From Gammaproteobacteria bacterium (GTDB lineage: Bacteria > Pseudomonadota > Gammaproteobacteria > UBA6429 > Thiohalophilaceae): a stretch of DNA of 5,129 nucleotides. Location of the stretch: assembly GCA_013152045.1 (NCBI GenBank), contig JAADGZ010000051.1, positions 1-5,129 of the forward strand, in the 5' to 3' direction. Positions 1 to 5,129 of this stretch are shown here, piece by piece. A program made the position numbers and the translations under genes. The notes under the pieces were generated by a model. The model worked only from the letters and a program-made list of their open reading frames with translations, did no database searches and was not told the DNA's origin. Each line of letters opens with the position of its first letter. The stretch's first letter is position 1.

Positions 1-67
1 GAACACCGCGAGGATATACCTGAGTTACTAGCTTACTTCAGTCGTTATTTTATCGATCAGGAAAACC
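1..67 (+). repeat. Exact direct repeat, copy 1 (pairs with 607-673)
   Basis: Bases 1-67 are identical to 607-673. The offset is 606 bases (202 codons), so both copies read in the same frame and encode EHREDIPELLAYFSRYFIDQEN. In NtrC-family proteins this segment follows the arginine-finger region, so copy 2 is in its normal place. Copy 1 lies directly before the linker and IGKSPLM, where a receiver domain would normally end. Identity stops after base 67. The left limit is unknown because the window begins inside the repeat. Confidence 0.97.
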
Positions 68-1065
68 GAGGCCTGCTCAGTCAGACCGCCAGCATCAAGG
101 AGCCCATCGGCAAGAGTCCGCTGATGCAAAAGCTACGCACGCAATTACAGCAAGTTGCCGAACATGACAGTTGGGTACTGTTGGATGGCGAACCCGGTTG
201 CGGCATGAATGTCGCTGCCCGTTATCTGCATGCCATGAGTAAACGCAGTATGCGGCGGCTAATTGAGGTCAACATCGGTACCCTCTCGGAAAAGCACTCA
301 GCCCGCGAATTATTCGGCTATGAAGAAAATGGCAGAGTTCATTACGGTCTGCTGGAACAGGCTAACGGCGGCAGCCTGCTGTTATACGACATTGCTGAAA
401 TGGATGCCGACACCCAGCGGCGTCTACATTCAGCCCTGTCGGCCAAATCTTTTGTTCGCATCGGTGGTGAGCAGCCAGTACAGATGCATGCTCGTATCAT
501 TGCCGCCAGCTGTCATGATCTGCAACAACAAATTAGCAGCGATCATTTCCGCAAGGACCTTTATTATCAGCTCAACGTGGTGCCAATACACATCCCGCCG
601 CTGCGTGAACACCGCGAGGATATACCTGAGTTACTAGCTTACTTCAGTCGTTATTTTATCGATCAGGAAAACCTGCCCTATCGCCATTTCAGCCTCGCCG
701 CCCAGAACCGGCTGCGTAATTATCCCTGGCCGGGCAATATCCGCGAACTCATGAATCTGGTACAAAGACTATTGATTATCAGCAAGGGAGAGGAAATTAC
801 CCTGGAAGAGGTCGATATGGCGTTGGGTAAGCCAATAGCAGCAAACTCGGACGGCAATCCGGATGAAGCAACAACAGAAATCAATGATTATGATCGTCCG
901 CTGCGCGAAGCGCGAGAAGAATTCGAGCGCCGTTATCTGCGTCATCAATTACGCCTGAATAACGGCAATGTCAGTAAAGTCGCGCAAATAGCCGGGCTAG
1001 AACGCACCCACCTGTACCGAAAACTGCGAAGCCTGGGAATTGATCCAAAAGATAACAAAAACTAA
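1..1065 (+). CDS. NtrX-like NtrC-family regulator, 5'-partial, with degenerate AAA+ domain
   Basis: This is the C-terminal part of a bacterial enhancer-binding-protein-type response regulator. The frame is open from base 1 to the TAA at 1063-1065. The ATG at 124 is not a likely start: it is the Met of the conserved IGKSPLM motif that opens the AAA+ domain, and no ribosome binding site precedes it. Visible in order are the linker and IGKSPLM (67-126), Walker A region GEPGCGMN (187-210), ELFG (307-318), Walker B region LLLYDI (376-393), FRKDLYYQLNV (547-579), PLREHREDIP (598-627), WPGNIREL (727-750) and a Fis-type HTH (about 900-1047, ending LERTHLYRKLRSLGI). Walker A Lys is Met (205-207), Walker B DE is YD (385-390), the GAFTGA loop is absent, and the second arginine-finger position is Gln (568-570), so sigma-54-coupled ATP hydrolysis is unlikely. 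The HTH is intact, so DNA binding is probable. The HTH and the downstream trkAH suggest the NtrX subgroup. Bases 1-66 encode a displaced copy of codons at 607-672, so the true N-terminus (normally a receiver domain) is not seen. Confidence 0.85.
   Translation, partial: EHREDIPELLAYFSRYFIDQENRGLLSQTASIKEPIGKSPLMQKLRTQLQQVAEHDSWVLLDGEPGCGMNVAARYLHAMSKRSMRRLIEVNIGTLSEKHSARELFGYEENGRVHYGLLEQANGGSLLLYDIAEMDADTQRRLHSALSAKSFVRIGGEQPVQMHARIIAASCHDLQQQISSDHFRKDLYYQLNVVPIHIPPLREHREDIPELLAYFSRYFIDQENLPYRHFSLAAQNRLRNYPWPGNIRELMNLVQRLLIISKGEEITLEEVDMALGKPIAANSDGNPDEATTEINDYDRPLREAREEFERRYLRHQLRLNNGNVSKVAQIAGLERTHLYRKLRSLGIDPKDNKN
607..673 (+). repeat. Exact direct repeat, copy 2 (native position in AAA+ domain)
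   Basis: This is the partner of bases 1-67. It continues into LPYRHFSLAAQNRL and WPGNIREL, the expected order for the family, so this copy is taken as the original. If the repeat reflects a true tandem duplication, the unit would be about 67-672, and another copy of it would lie upstream of the window. Confidence 0.95.
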
Positions 1066-1082
1066 GCGCGTGCTGATTAATT

Positions 1083-1108
1083 CCGTTCGCCCTGAGCCTG
1101 TCGAAAGG
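1083..1108 (+). repeat. Short intergenic repeat, copy A (CCCTGAGCCTGTCGAA type)
   Basis: The sequence contains cgccctgagcctgtcgaaag flanked by ccgtt and g, with imperfect terminal complementarity (cgttcg at 1085-1090 is cgttcgc; cgaaag at 1102-1107). From memory it closely resembles a small element scattered between genes in many environmental bacteria, often written as TTCGACAGGCTCAGGGCGAA on the other strand. Its function is not established here. It lies just after the regulator stop codon and could also influence transcript ends. Assignment to that element is by recollection only. Confidence 0.55.
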
Positions 1109-1121
1109 TATAGTATATAAC
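1092..1121 (+). promoter_or_regulatory. Weak candidate promoter for trkA
   Basis: TATAAC at 1116-1121 matches the sigma-70 -10 consensus at five of six positions and lies in an AT-rich stretch. The only -35 candidate at 18-bp spacing is CTGAGC (1092-1097), matching three of six and falling inside the repeat element. The 179-bp gap between the regulator and trkA makes a separate trkA promoter plausible, but this assignment is weak. Confidence 0.2.
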
Positions 1122-1141
1122 ATTGTGATATTCGCACTATT

Positions 1142-1189
1142 CTTCGTTCACGCTTCAACCGACCGCCCCCTGAGTCAGGTCGAACGAAG
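1142..1189. repeat. Inverted repeat carrying a diverged second copy of the intergenic element
   Basis: An 8-bp perfect inverted repeat, cttcgttc (1142-1149) and gaacgaag (1182-1189), encloses a near-palindrome cctga-g-tcagg (1169-1179). The stretch ccctgagtcaggtcgaa (1168-1184) aligns with ccctgagcctgtcgaa of the copy at 1083-1108, in the same orientation, suggesting two diverged copies of one repeat family. The 32-base loop makes a classical terminator unlikely, and no U-run follows. It may be a REP-like element or an RNA stem in the trkA leader. Confidence 0.5.
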
Positions 1190-1244
1190 TTCATTGGTGA
1201 GCGAAAAAATAAATCAGAGTTCCTTCATATAACGAACAGACACT

Positions 1245-2621
1245 ATGAAAATCATCATTCTCGGCGCCGGTCAGGTGGGTAGTTCACTAGCGGAAAACCT
1301 GACCAACGAAGCCAACGACATTACTATTGTTGATAAAAATGAAGCCGCTCTGCAGGCTCTGCAGGATCGCCTGGATCTGCGCACGGTCTACGGCCATGCT
1401 TCACATCCGGATGTGCTCAGCCGCGCCGGGGCAGATGATGCAGATATGCTCATCGCCGTCACCGATAGCGATGAGACCAACATGATTGCCTGCCAGGTGG
1501 CCTATACCCTTTTTCACACCCCCACTAAAATTGCTCGCGTACGCTCGGTCGAATATCTGAAACACAAACGATTGTTCAGCCAAGAGGCGCTGCCCATCGA
1601 TGTGCTGATCAGTCCGGAACAGATCATCACCGACTATATACAGCGCCTGATCCAGAATCCAGGCACCCTGCAGGTACTGGATTTTGCCAGCGGTCAGGTG
1701 CAACTGGTGGGCGTACGTGCCTATTACGGTGGCCCCATGGTTGGCCATGAACTACGCGAAATTGGCGCGCATATGCCCAAGGGCGTTGAAACCCGGGTGG
1801 CCGCTATCTATCGTCAAGATCGCGCCATCATTCCCGAAGGCCACACGGTTATTGAAGCCGATGATGAGGTCTTTTTTATTGCGGCCACTAAACACATCCG
1901 CACCGTAATGAGCGAGTTACGACGTCTGGATACACCCTACCGGCGAATCATGATCGTCGGCGGTGGCAACATCGGCAAACGCGTGGCAATGGCACTGGAG
2001 AATAAATATCAGGTCAAGCTGATCGATCACAATGCTGCCCGTACGCTTGTCATTTCAAATGAATTAAACAATACCATGGTGCTGCTGGGCGATGCCGCCG
2101 ATGAGGAATTACTACAGGAAGAAAATATTGAAAATATCGATGTCTTCTGCGCCCTGACCAACGATGACGAAGCCAACATCCTATCCTCCATGCTGGCCAA
2201 GCGACTGGGCGCACGCAAGGTGATGACCCTGATCAACCGCGCCGCCTATGTCGATCTGGTGCAAAGCGGTGACATCGATATTGCCATCTCCCCGCAACAA
2301 TCAACCATCGGCAGCCTGCTCACTCATGTGCGCCGTGGCGATGTGGTCAAGGTTCACTCCCTGCGCCGTGGCGCAGCCGAAGCCATCGAAGCGATTGCCC
2401 ACGGCAGCAAGGGTTCATCCCGCGTGGTTGGCCGCAGTATCGGCGAACTCAAACTGCCAAAGGGTGCCACTATCGCCGCTATTGTACGCGGCAGTCAGGT
2501 GATCATCGCCCATCATGGCGTGGTCATCGAACCAGAGGACCATGTCATTCTCTTTCTGATCGACAAGAACCGTATCTCTGAGGTAGAAAAACTATTCCAG
2601 GTCGGGATTACTTTTATATGA
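1245..2621 (+). CDS. trkA: Trk potassium uptake system, NAD-binding regulatory subunit TrkA
   Basis: TrkA is the cytoplasmic peripheral subunit that binds NAD(H) or ATP/ADP and gates the TrkH/TrkG potassium channel. The 458-residue product has the full family length and two tandem RCK modules. Module 1 has the Rossmann loop G7-A-G-Q-V-G12 with acidic D30 after the second strand, then a TrkA-C subdomain at about 145-220. Module 2 has G239-G-G-N-I-G244 with D261, then TrkA-C at about 375-455. Both nucleotide-binding loops look intact. The start [12 protein letters not shown] is the canonical N-terminus, placing the Rossmann strand directly at the start, although the upstream sequence (cagacact) offers only a poor ribosome binding site. 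It lies 179 bp after the NtrX-like gene and 136 bp before trkH on the same strand. Adjacency to trkH suggests co-transcription, unlike E. coli, where these genes are unlinked. No truncation or missing key residue was noticed. Confidence 0.97.
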   Translation: MKIIILGAGQVGSSLAENLTNEANDITIVDKNEAALQALQDRLDLRTVYGHASHPDVLSRAGADDADMLIAVTDSDETNMIACQVAYTLFHTPTKIARVRSVEYLKHKRLFSQEALPIDVLISPEQIITDYIQRLIQNPGTLQVLDFASGQVQLVGVRAYYGGPMVGHELREIGAHMPKGVETRVAAIYRQDRAIIPEGHTVIEADDEVFFIAATKHIRTVMSELRRLDTPYRRIMIVGGGNIGKRVAMALENKYQVKLIDHNAARTLVISNELNNTMVLLGDAADEELLQEENIENIDVFCALTNDDEANILSSMLAKRLGARKVMTLINRAAYVDLVQSGDIDIAISPQQSTIGSLLTHVRRGDVVKVHSLRRGAAEAIEAIAHGSKGSSRVVGRSIGELKLPKGATIAAIVRGSQVIIAHHGVVIEPEDHVILFLIDKNRISEVEKLFQVGITFI

Positions 2622-2627
2622 AAACCA

Positions 2628-2749
2628 GATACAGGGAAAAAGATACCGGATACAGGGTACAAAATCCGTGCAAGCAGGACGATGTTCGTAAACCAAAGCG
2701 ATCCGTCTTGTATCTTTCCCCCTGCATCTTTCCACTTGTATCTTTTATC
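2628..2749. repeat. 7/14-bp-phased repeat forming an imperfect inverted repeat before trkH
   Basis: The left arm carries GATAC at 2628, 2642 and 2649 (steps of 14 and 7). The 9-mer gatacaggg occurs exactly at 2628-2636 and 2649-2657. The right arm carries the reverse complement GTATC at 2710 and 2738, with variants GCATC at 2724 and TTATC at 2745 (steps of 14, 14 and 7). The right arm is three 14-bp units (2708-2721, 2722-2735, 2736-2749), and the 11-mer cttgtatcttt is exact at 2707-2717 and 2735-2745. Arms 2628-2646 and 2710-2728 are complementary at 16 of 19 positions. CGGAT (2647-2651) can also pair with ATCCG (2701-2705, or 2664-2668). A long fold-back in the trkA-trkH RNA is therefore possible. 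I do not recognise a named family. Confidence 0.7.
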
Positions 2750-2757
2750 TGATTTCT

Positions 2758-4212
2758 ATGCAATTCCTCGTCATCCAACGCATTGTCGGTCTCCTGCTGA
2801 TGATTTTCAGCTCGACCATGTTGCCGCCCATGCTGGTGTCGATCATTTATATGGATGGCAACTTTTCATCCTTTGTTTATACCTTTGCCGTCACCCTGAT
2901 CACCGGTATGGTGCTCTGGCTGCCGGTGAAAAACCAGCGCCGGGAGCTGCGTTTACGGGATGGTTTCCTGGTGGTGGTGATGTTCTGGACCGTGCTGGGC
3001 CTGTTTGGTGCGATTCCCTTCGTCCTCGCCGACCATCCTCACTTGAGCATTACCGATGCGGTATTTGAATCCCTTTCCGGCCTGACCACCACTGGTGCCA
3101 CAGTTCTACAGGGACTCGATCAACTACCCAAAAGCATTCTCTATTATCGCCAGCAGTTACAGTGGCTGGGCGGCATGGGCATCATCGTTCTCGCCGTCGC
3201 CATTATGCCCATGCTCGGCATCGGCGGTATGCAGCTTTATCGCGCCGAAACACCCGGCCCCGTCAAAGACAGCAAACTCACGCCACGCATTACCGAAACG
3301 GCAAAAGCGCTCTGGTTTATCTATCTAACTCTAACCGTTGCCTGCGGCCTCGGTTACTGGATGGCCGGCATGGATGCCTTCGATGCACTGGCACACAGCT
3401 TTTCAACAGTGGCTATCGGTGGTTTTTCTACCCACGATACCAATATGGGATATTTTATCAATAAACCCATGATCGAAGTCGTGGCCATCATTTTCATGTT
3501 CCTATCCGGCATCAACTTCGCACTCCATTTTAGCGCCTGGCGTACTCGCAACCTGCGCAATTATTTTCTCGATTCCGAATTTAAAACCTATTTAGCCCTT
3601 ATGCTGACCCTCTGCGTTATTACTGCAGGCTACCTTTACTATAAGGGTCTGTTTGCCAGCCACCGCGAAACCCTAATTCACAGCATTTTTCAAGTCGTCT
3701 CCATCGGCACCACCACAGGCTTCACCACCCACCAATACCATCTCTGGCCAGGTTTTCTGCCCGTCATGCTGCTATTCACCAGTTTCATTGGTGCCTGCGC
3801 TGGCTCTACCGGTGGTGGAATGAAGGTCATTCGCTTCCTGCTATTGCTGCGCCAGGGTATGCGCGAAATCATGCGTGTCATCCACCCCAACGCGGTTATC
3901 GCTATCAAGGTTGGCAACAAGGCCATGCCCCCACGAGTCGTAGAATCGGTCTGGGGCTTCTTTTCTGCCTATGTCGCCGCCTTCGTCGTCATCATGTTGA
4001 TCATGATGATGACCGGCCTGGATCAGGTCACCGCCTTTTCTGCCGTCGCCGCTACCATGAACAACCTCGGTCCCGGCCTGGGGGATGTGGCGCTCAACTA
4101 TGCCTCACTGAAAGACGCCGCCAAATGGGTACTGTGCTTCGCCATGCTGCTCGGACGACTGGAAATCTTCACCCTGCTGGTATTGCTGACGCCCTCATTC
4201 TGGCGCAAATAA
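2758..4212 (+). CDS. trkH: Trk potassium uptake system, membrane channel subunit TrkH
   Basis: TrkH is the inner-membrane subunit of the Trk potassium uptake system and is gated by TrkA. The product is 484 residues, close to the roughly 483 of E. coli TrkH, and resembles it throughout. The four pore-loop repeats of the SKT superfamily are visible: SGLTTTGAT (107-115), FSTVAIGGFSTHD (215-227), VSIGTTTGFTT (314-324) and ATMNNLGPGLG (432-442). Each contributes one filter glycine. GACAGSTGGGMKVIR (345-359) precedes the conserved helix, and the protein ends TPSFWRK, like other TrkH proteins. Many hydrophobic segments fit a polytopic membrane protein, and there is no cleavable signal peptide. The start MQFLVIQRIVGLL aligns with the family N-terminus. 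The 17 bases before it are pyrimidine-rich and show no Shine-Dalgarno, and the phased repeat ends 8 bases upstream, so translation may depend on coupling or RNA structure. It converges on merR with a 22-bp gap. Confidence 0.97.
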   Translation: MQFLVIQRIVGLLLMIFSSTMLPPMLVSIIYMDGNFSSFVYTFAVTLITGMVLWLPVKNQRRELRLRDGFLVVVMFWTVLGLFGAIPFVLADHPHLSITDAVFESLSGLTTTGATVLQGLDQLPKSILYYRQQLQWLGGMGIIVLAVAIMPMLGIGGMQLYRAETPGPVKDSKLTPRITETAKALWFIYLTLTVACGLGYWMAGMDAFDALAHSFSTVAIGGFSTHDTNMGYFINKPMIEVVAIIFMFLSGINFALHFSAWRTRNLRNYFLDSEFKTYLALMLTLCVITAGYLYYKGLFASHRETLIHSIFQVVSIGTTTGFTTHQYHLWPGFLPVMLLFTSFIGACAGSTGGGMKVIRFLLLLRQGMREIMRVIHPNAVIAIKVGNKAMPPRVVESVWGFFSAYVAAFVVIMLIMMMTGLDQVTAFSAVAATMNNLGPGLGDVALNYASLKDAAKWVLCFAMLLGRLEIFTLLVLLTPSFWRK

Positions 4213-4229
4213 TCACAAAACATTATGTC

Positions 4230-4255
4230 TGGGACTAGGCCTGGGCCTGATCCCA
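4230..4255. terminator. Possible hairpin between convergent trkH and merR
   Basis: TGGGA (4230-4234) pairs with TCCCA (4251-4255), and inside it AGGC (4237-4240) pairs with GCCT (4245-4248) around a CTGG loop. A 2x2 internal loop separates the two stems. It overlaps the last codons of merR and lies 18 bases past the trkH stop, a sensible place for a bidirectional terminator. Neither strand shows a proper U-run directly after it, so intrinsic termination is uncertain. Confidence 0.35.
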
Positions 4256-4747
4256 AATCAGCTGAAACAGGCGTGATCGATTTATTTGCCCGGCTACTGA
4301 ACAATCTTTGCAGTCTTGAAAGGTCGGTTTCTTGCGGCAGCCAAAACACTGCTCGACCAGTTGCATAGCCGCTGAAATCTGCTGCTGCGCGTCTTCACAC
4401 TCCCGCTTTTTATTCTCTACATCGGTGCGCAACGCATTCAACAATTCGAATACTTTGTGACTGGCCTCATCACCACTACGACTGTCCGGTCGTGCCACAG
4501 CTAGCTCGCGGACTGTGCGCAAAGGCACATCGAGCCGCACCAGATGCTGAATAATCTCCAGGCGGGCAATATCATCATCTGAATACAGCCGCGTTCCTTT
4601 CGCGCTTCGAAATGGCGTCAACATGCCCTGCTCCTCATAAAAGCGCAGGGTCCGTGGCGTGGTGTTCAATCGTTCGGCCACCTCACCAATCTTATAAGCG
4701 CATCGGTTTTGTTCGGCGGTATCGGTTTGCTGCTCTTTGTTGCGCAT
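4235..4747 (-). CDS. MerR-family transcriptional regulator with C-terminal four-cysteine motif
   Basis: This is a cytoplasmic DNA-binding regulator of 170 residues. The MerR winged HTH spans about 18-86: KIGEVAERLNTTPRTLRFYE, then EQGMLTPFRSAKGTRLYSDDDIARL (split here as EQGMLTPFRS and AKGTRLYSDDDIARL), the typical family signature. A coiled dimerisation helix follows at about 95-132. The C-terminus holds C134-F-G-C137, eight residues, then C146-K-D-C149, a C-x2-C-x8-C-x2-C cluster that could bind zinc, another metal or an Fe-S cluster. The ligand cannot be read from sequence. I chose ATG at 4745-4747 because AGGA lies 8 bases upstream on the - strand and it leaves a short natural gap after the upstream gene. 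The in-frame ATG at 4795 would overlap that gene by 38 bases, adds 16 non-conserved residues and has no ribosome binding site. It is 10 bp downstream of the HMA-like gene, so the two are almost certainly one transcript, and it may control that transcript. Confidence 0.9.
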   Translation of the reverse strand: MRNKEQQTDTAEQNRCAYKIGEVAERLNTTPRTLRFYEEQGMLTPFRSAKGTRLYSDDDIARLEIIQHLVRLDVPLRTVRELAVARPDSRSGDEASHKVFELLNALRTDVENKKRECEDAQQQISAAMQLVEQCFGCRKKPTFQDCKDCSVAGQINRSRLFQLIWDQAQA

Positions 4748-4757
4748 CGATAATATC

Positions 4758-5066
4758 CTATAACCCCACCAGTTGAGCCTGGTGACCGAGTTCATGCATT
4801 ACACTTAGTAACTGCACCGGCTTAATCGTATGTGGATTATAGCTTACGATAAGAAGATGATTCTTTGCCGGACTGTAACGTGCATCAGACACGCCCTTTA
4901 CATGATTCAATTTTTGAATTACCTGCTCAGCCCCTGAAGCATCAAGCGCCGCGCGGGTATGAATCAAAACCTCAACCTGCGGTGCAGCAACTTGATCTAT
5001 TTCGGCGGCAACGACTTCAGGCTCATGCTCTTTTTTTTCAGCTATCGGTAGTTCGGTAATATTCAT
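4758..5066 (-). CDS. Small HMA-like (ferredoxin-fold) protein lacking the metal-binding CxxC
   Basis: This is a 102-residue protein of unknown function. Residues 1-29 are charged and low in complexity (EKKEHEPEVVAAEID). Residues 31-102 fit the beta-alpha-beta-beta-alpha-beta order of heavy-metal-associated domains: VEVLIHT, a helix ASGAEQVIQKLNHV, KGVSDARYSP with the GV turn typical of HMA, a strand HLLIVSYN, a helix KPVQLLSVMHELG, and QAQLVGL. The GMxCxxC metal site expected around residues 40-46 is replaced by ALDASGA, and the protein contains no cysteine, so classical thiolate copper or zinc binding is excluded. There is no signal peptide or membrane segment. A strong ribosome binding site GAGGT (5073-5077 on the + strand as acctc) lies 6 bases before the start. 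It is followed by merR with a 10-bp gap, which suggests a regulatory or sensing partnership. The fold call is from pattern only. Confidence 0.8.
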   Translation of the reverse strand: MNITELPIAEKKEHEPEVVAAEIDQVAAPQVEVLIHTRAALDASGAEQVIQKLNHVKGVSDARYSPAKNHLLIVSYNPHTIKPVQLLSVMHELGHQAQLVGL

Positions 5067-5072
5067 GGTTTT

Positions 5073-5077
5073 ACCTC
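5073..5077 (-). promoter_or_regulatory. Shine-Dalgarno of the HMA-like gene
   Basis: GAGGT on the - strand lies 6 bases (aaaacc) before the ATG at 5064-5066. It is the clearest ribosome binding site in the window and fixes this start. Confidence 0.75.
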
Positions 5078-5084
5078 GTATTGA

Positions 5085-5107
5085 TTGATCTATTTAAGTT
5101 AGATAAA
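5085..5107. promoter_or_regulatory. Dyad upstream of the HMA-like/merR unit, candidate operator
   Basis: A perfect inverted repeat ATCTA (5088-5092) and TAGAT (5100-5104) is separated by 7 bases. After one mismatch it extends by TT (5085-5086) and AA (5106-5107). Its centre is about 30 bp upstream of the HMA-like start codon, where a MerR-type operator overlapping a promoter would be expected. The region is AT-rich, but no convincing -35/-10 pair with the long MerR-type spacer could be fixed, so autoregulation by the adjacent MerR is an inference. Confidence 0.35.
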
Positions 5108-5129
5108 CAGGCTTACATCCGCTTGCTGT

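Noticed and set aside
1..67. Insertion-element or attachment-site end at the left edge
   Set aside because: The repeat is coding sequence of the same gene in frame, with no terminal inverted repeat, integrase or transposase nearby.
124..1065. Regulator starting at the ATG at 124
   Set aside because: The frame is open to base 1, and this Met belongs to the conserved IGxSPxM motif inside the protein. No ribosome binding site precedes it.
1142..1189. Intrinsic terminator after the regulator
   Set aside because: An 8-bp stem with a 32-base loop and no U-run is not a credible rho-independent terminator.
997..1194. Minus-strand 65-residue frame across the regulator end and the intergenic repeats
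   Set aside because: It is composed of the repeat elements and antisense coding sequence, with no recognisable domain or ribosome binding site.
1401..1748. Antisense frame within trkA
   Set aside because: It is a shadow of a strongly conserved gene. Similar antisense frames in trkH (3354-3560, 3690-3926) were rejected for the same reason.
2628..2749. CRISPR-like array in the trkA-trkH gap
   Set aside because: The units are 5-11 bp with 7/14-bp phasing and inverted orientation. There are no unique spacers of 25-40 bp and no cas genes.
2682..3068. Plus-strand frame overlapping the trkH start
   Set aside because: It lies in another frame of clear trkH coding sequence and encodes no recognisable protein.
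4748..4795. Extended merR start at 4795
   Set aside because: It would overlap the upstream gene by 38 bases, has no ribosome binding site, and adds residues that do not look like MerR family sequence. ATG at 4747 has AGGA at good spacing.

Overview
The window reads as ordinary chromosomal DNA of a gammaproteobacterium. It has moderate GC by eye, and its TrkA and TrkH match the Escherichia coli-type Trk system nearly end to end. The species cannot be named from sequence alone. My recollection is that an NtrX-type regulator followed by trkA and trkH is a common gene order in environmental gammaproteobacteria (usually after rsmB and ntrY), and the start of this window fits that order.

Left part (1-1065): the 3' portion of an NtrC/NtrX-family regulator. 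It has an AAA+ domain and a Fis-type helix-turn-helix; its N-terminus lies outside the window or is displaced. The AAA+ domain keeps the fold but has lost most of its ATPase chemistry: the Walker A lysine is Met, Walker B DE is YD, the GAFTGA loop is missing, and one arginine-finger position is Gln. The first 67 bases are an exact, in-frame copy of 607-673. They sit where the receiver/linker region should be, so there is either a 606-bp in-frame tandem duplication or a misassembly.

Middle (1066-4212): a 179-bp intergenic region with two diverged copies of a short repeat resembling a widespread intergenic element, then trkA, a 136-bp gap, and trkH, all on the + strand. TrkA (two RCK/Rossmann modules, cytoplasmic, nucleotide-binding) gates TrkH (four P-loop repeats, inner membrane) for potassium uptake. 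The trkA-trkH gap holds an unusual 7/14-bp-phased repeat: GATAC units on the left, their reverse complement on the right. It can fold back on itself and ends just before a trkH start codon with no visible Shine-Dalgarno.

Right part (4213-5129): a convergent two-gene unit on the - strand. The first gene encodes a 102-residue protein that looks like a heavy-metal-associated (HMA) fold but has no cysteine at all. It has a good ribosome binding site and a dyad upstream. The second gene is a MerR-family regulator with a C-terminal C-x2-C-x8-C-x2-C cluster. The pair looks like a small metal- or redox-responsive unit whose target may lie beyond the right edge.

I see no RNA genes, CRISPR arrays, insertion sequences or phage genes. 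The best leads are the 606-bp repeat, the inactivated AAA+ domain, the phased intergenic repeat, and the cysteine-free HMA-like protein paired with a cysteine-rich MerR.
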